The translations under genes were made by a program, and so were the position numbers. Shown here piece after piece: positions 63,960 to 64,000 of a stretch of DNA of 64,000 bases; position 1 is the first letter of the stretch, and every line of letters starts with the position of its first letter. Below the pieces are notes generated by a model that was given only the letters and a program-made list of their open reading frames with translations, made no database searches and was not told the DNA's origin. The DNA is from an uncultured Sutterella sp. (lineage in GTDB: Bacteria; Pseudomonadota; Gammaproteobacteria; Burkholderiales; Burkholderiaceae_F): assembly GCA_905197905.1 (NCBI GenBank), contig CAJKAP010000006.1, positions 84,582-148,581 on the forward strand, in the 5' to 3' direction.

Positions 63960-64000
63960 GGCATCTTCTGCAGGCCACTCTCCTAGGATTCACTAATCAC

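Noticed and set aside
1..64000. CRISPR array or prophage
   Set aside because: No regularly spaced direct repeats and no phage structural or integrase genes are visible; the only mobile element is the dead IS at 58280-59752.

Overview
The window looks like a chromosomal stretch of an anaerobic or microaerobic betaproteobacterium of the order Burkholderiales, most likely Sutterellaceae (Sutterella/Parasutterella-like). This placement is inferred from gene content and order, not from a search. The indicators are the order nadD-rsfS-rlmH-maf, glnE next to a giant YhdP/AsmA-like protein, an orphan infA with a basic C-terminal tail, and a fumarate-centred anaerobic gene set (Wolinella-type FrdC, DcuB, class I fumarase, FNR boxes). 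Most genes are conserved housekeeping genes with clear intrinsic terminators.

Layout. 1-8.1 kb: 3' end of fbp, a LapA-like membrane protein, upp, then anaerobic C4-dicarboxylate genes: frdC behind a perfect FNR box, a decayed stretch without an intact gene, dcuB and a divergent class I fumarase. 8.1-11.9 kb: a NarL-like regulator lacking its phospho-acceptor Asp, next to an M20 amidohydrolase and a divergent abgA-like M20 gene. 12-17.4 kb: yebC, purD, then a secreted unknown protein with nadD, rsfS, rlmH and maf. 17.4-19.2 kb: a 547-base structured non-coding stretch where many relatives carry rng, then an unrecognised very basic low-complexity protein and a small lipoprotein. 19.3-25.4 kb: Xaa-Pro aminopeptidase and an RND efflux adaptor/pump pair.

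25.4-32.6 kb (minus strand): yheT-like hydrolase, a VUT-family transporter, hemH, grpE, dnaK and dnaJ. grpE and dnaK each sit behind a near-consensus sigma-32 promoter. 32.7-41.4 kb: glnE, divergent yhdP-like gene, then a PlsC acyltransferase and a CdsA-like enzyme. 41.5-50.4 kb: infA, hemG, fadD, an S4 RNA-binding protein, lrgA-lrgB, a DASS dicarboxylate transporter behind a second perfect FNR box, a nitronate-monooxygenase-like enzyme and mnmA. 50.5-53.4 kb: terC, recX (long N-terminal extension) and recA.

53.7-64 kb: three tandem tRNA-Lys genes, metNIQ, psiE, tRNA-Gly, trmB, a dead IS3-family element inserted into what appears to be the terminator between trmB and uppP, then uppP, a YecA/SEC-C protein, an MnmC-type FAD oxidase whose methyltransferase half is replaced, and the C-terminal half of an ABC-F (EttA-like) protein whose homology breaks just inside the window end.

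Functional picture. frdC, dcuB, the fumarase and the DASS carrier fit fumarate respiration with C4-dicarboxylate exchange, at least partly under an FNR-type regulator. hemG/hemH (haem), mnmA/mnmC (tRNA wobble uridine) and grpE/dnaK/dnaJ (chaperones) are further functional sets. I see no CRISPR array, prophage, toxin-antitoxin pair or obvious defence island. The least explained items are the non-phosphorylatable NarL-like regulator, the Cys-rich GrpE N-terminus, the structured region after maf with its basic protein, the re-pairing hairpins between dnaK and dnaJ, and the IS-split terminator.
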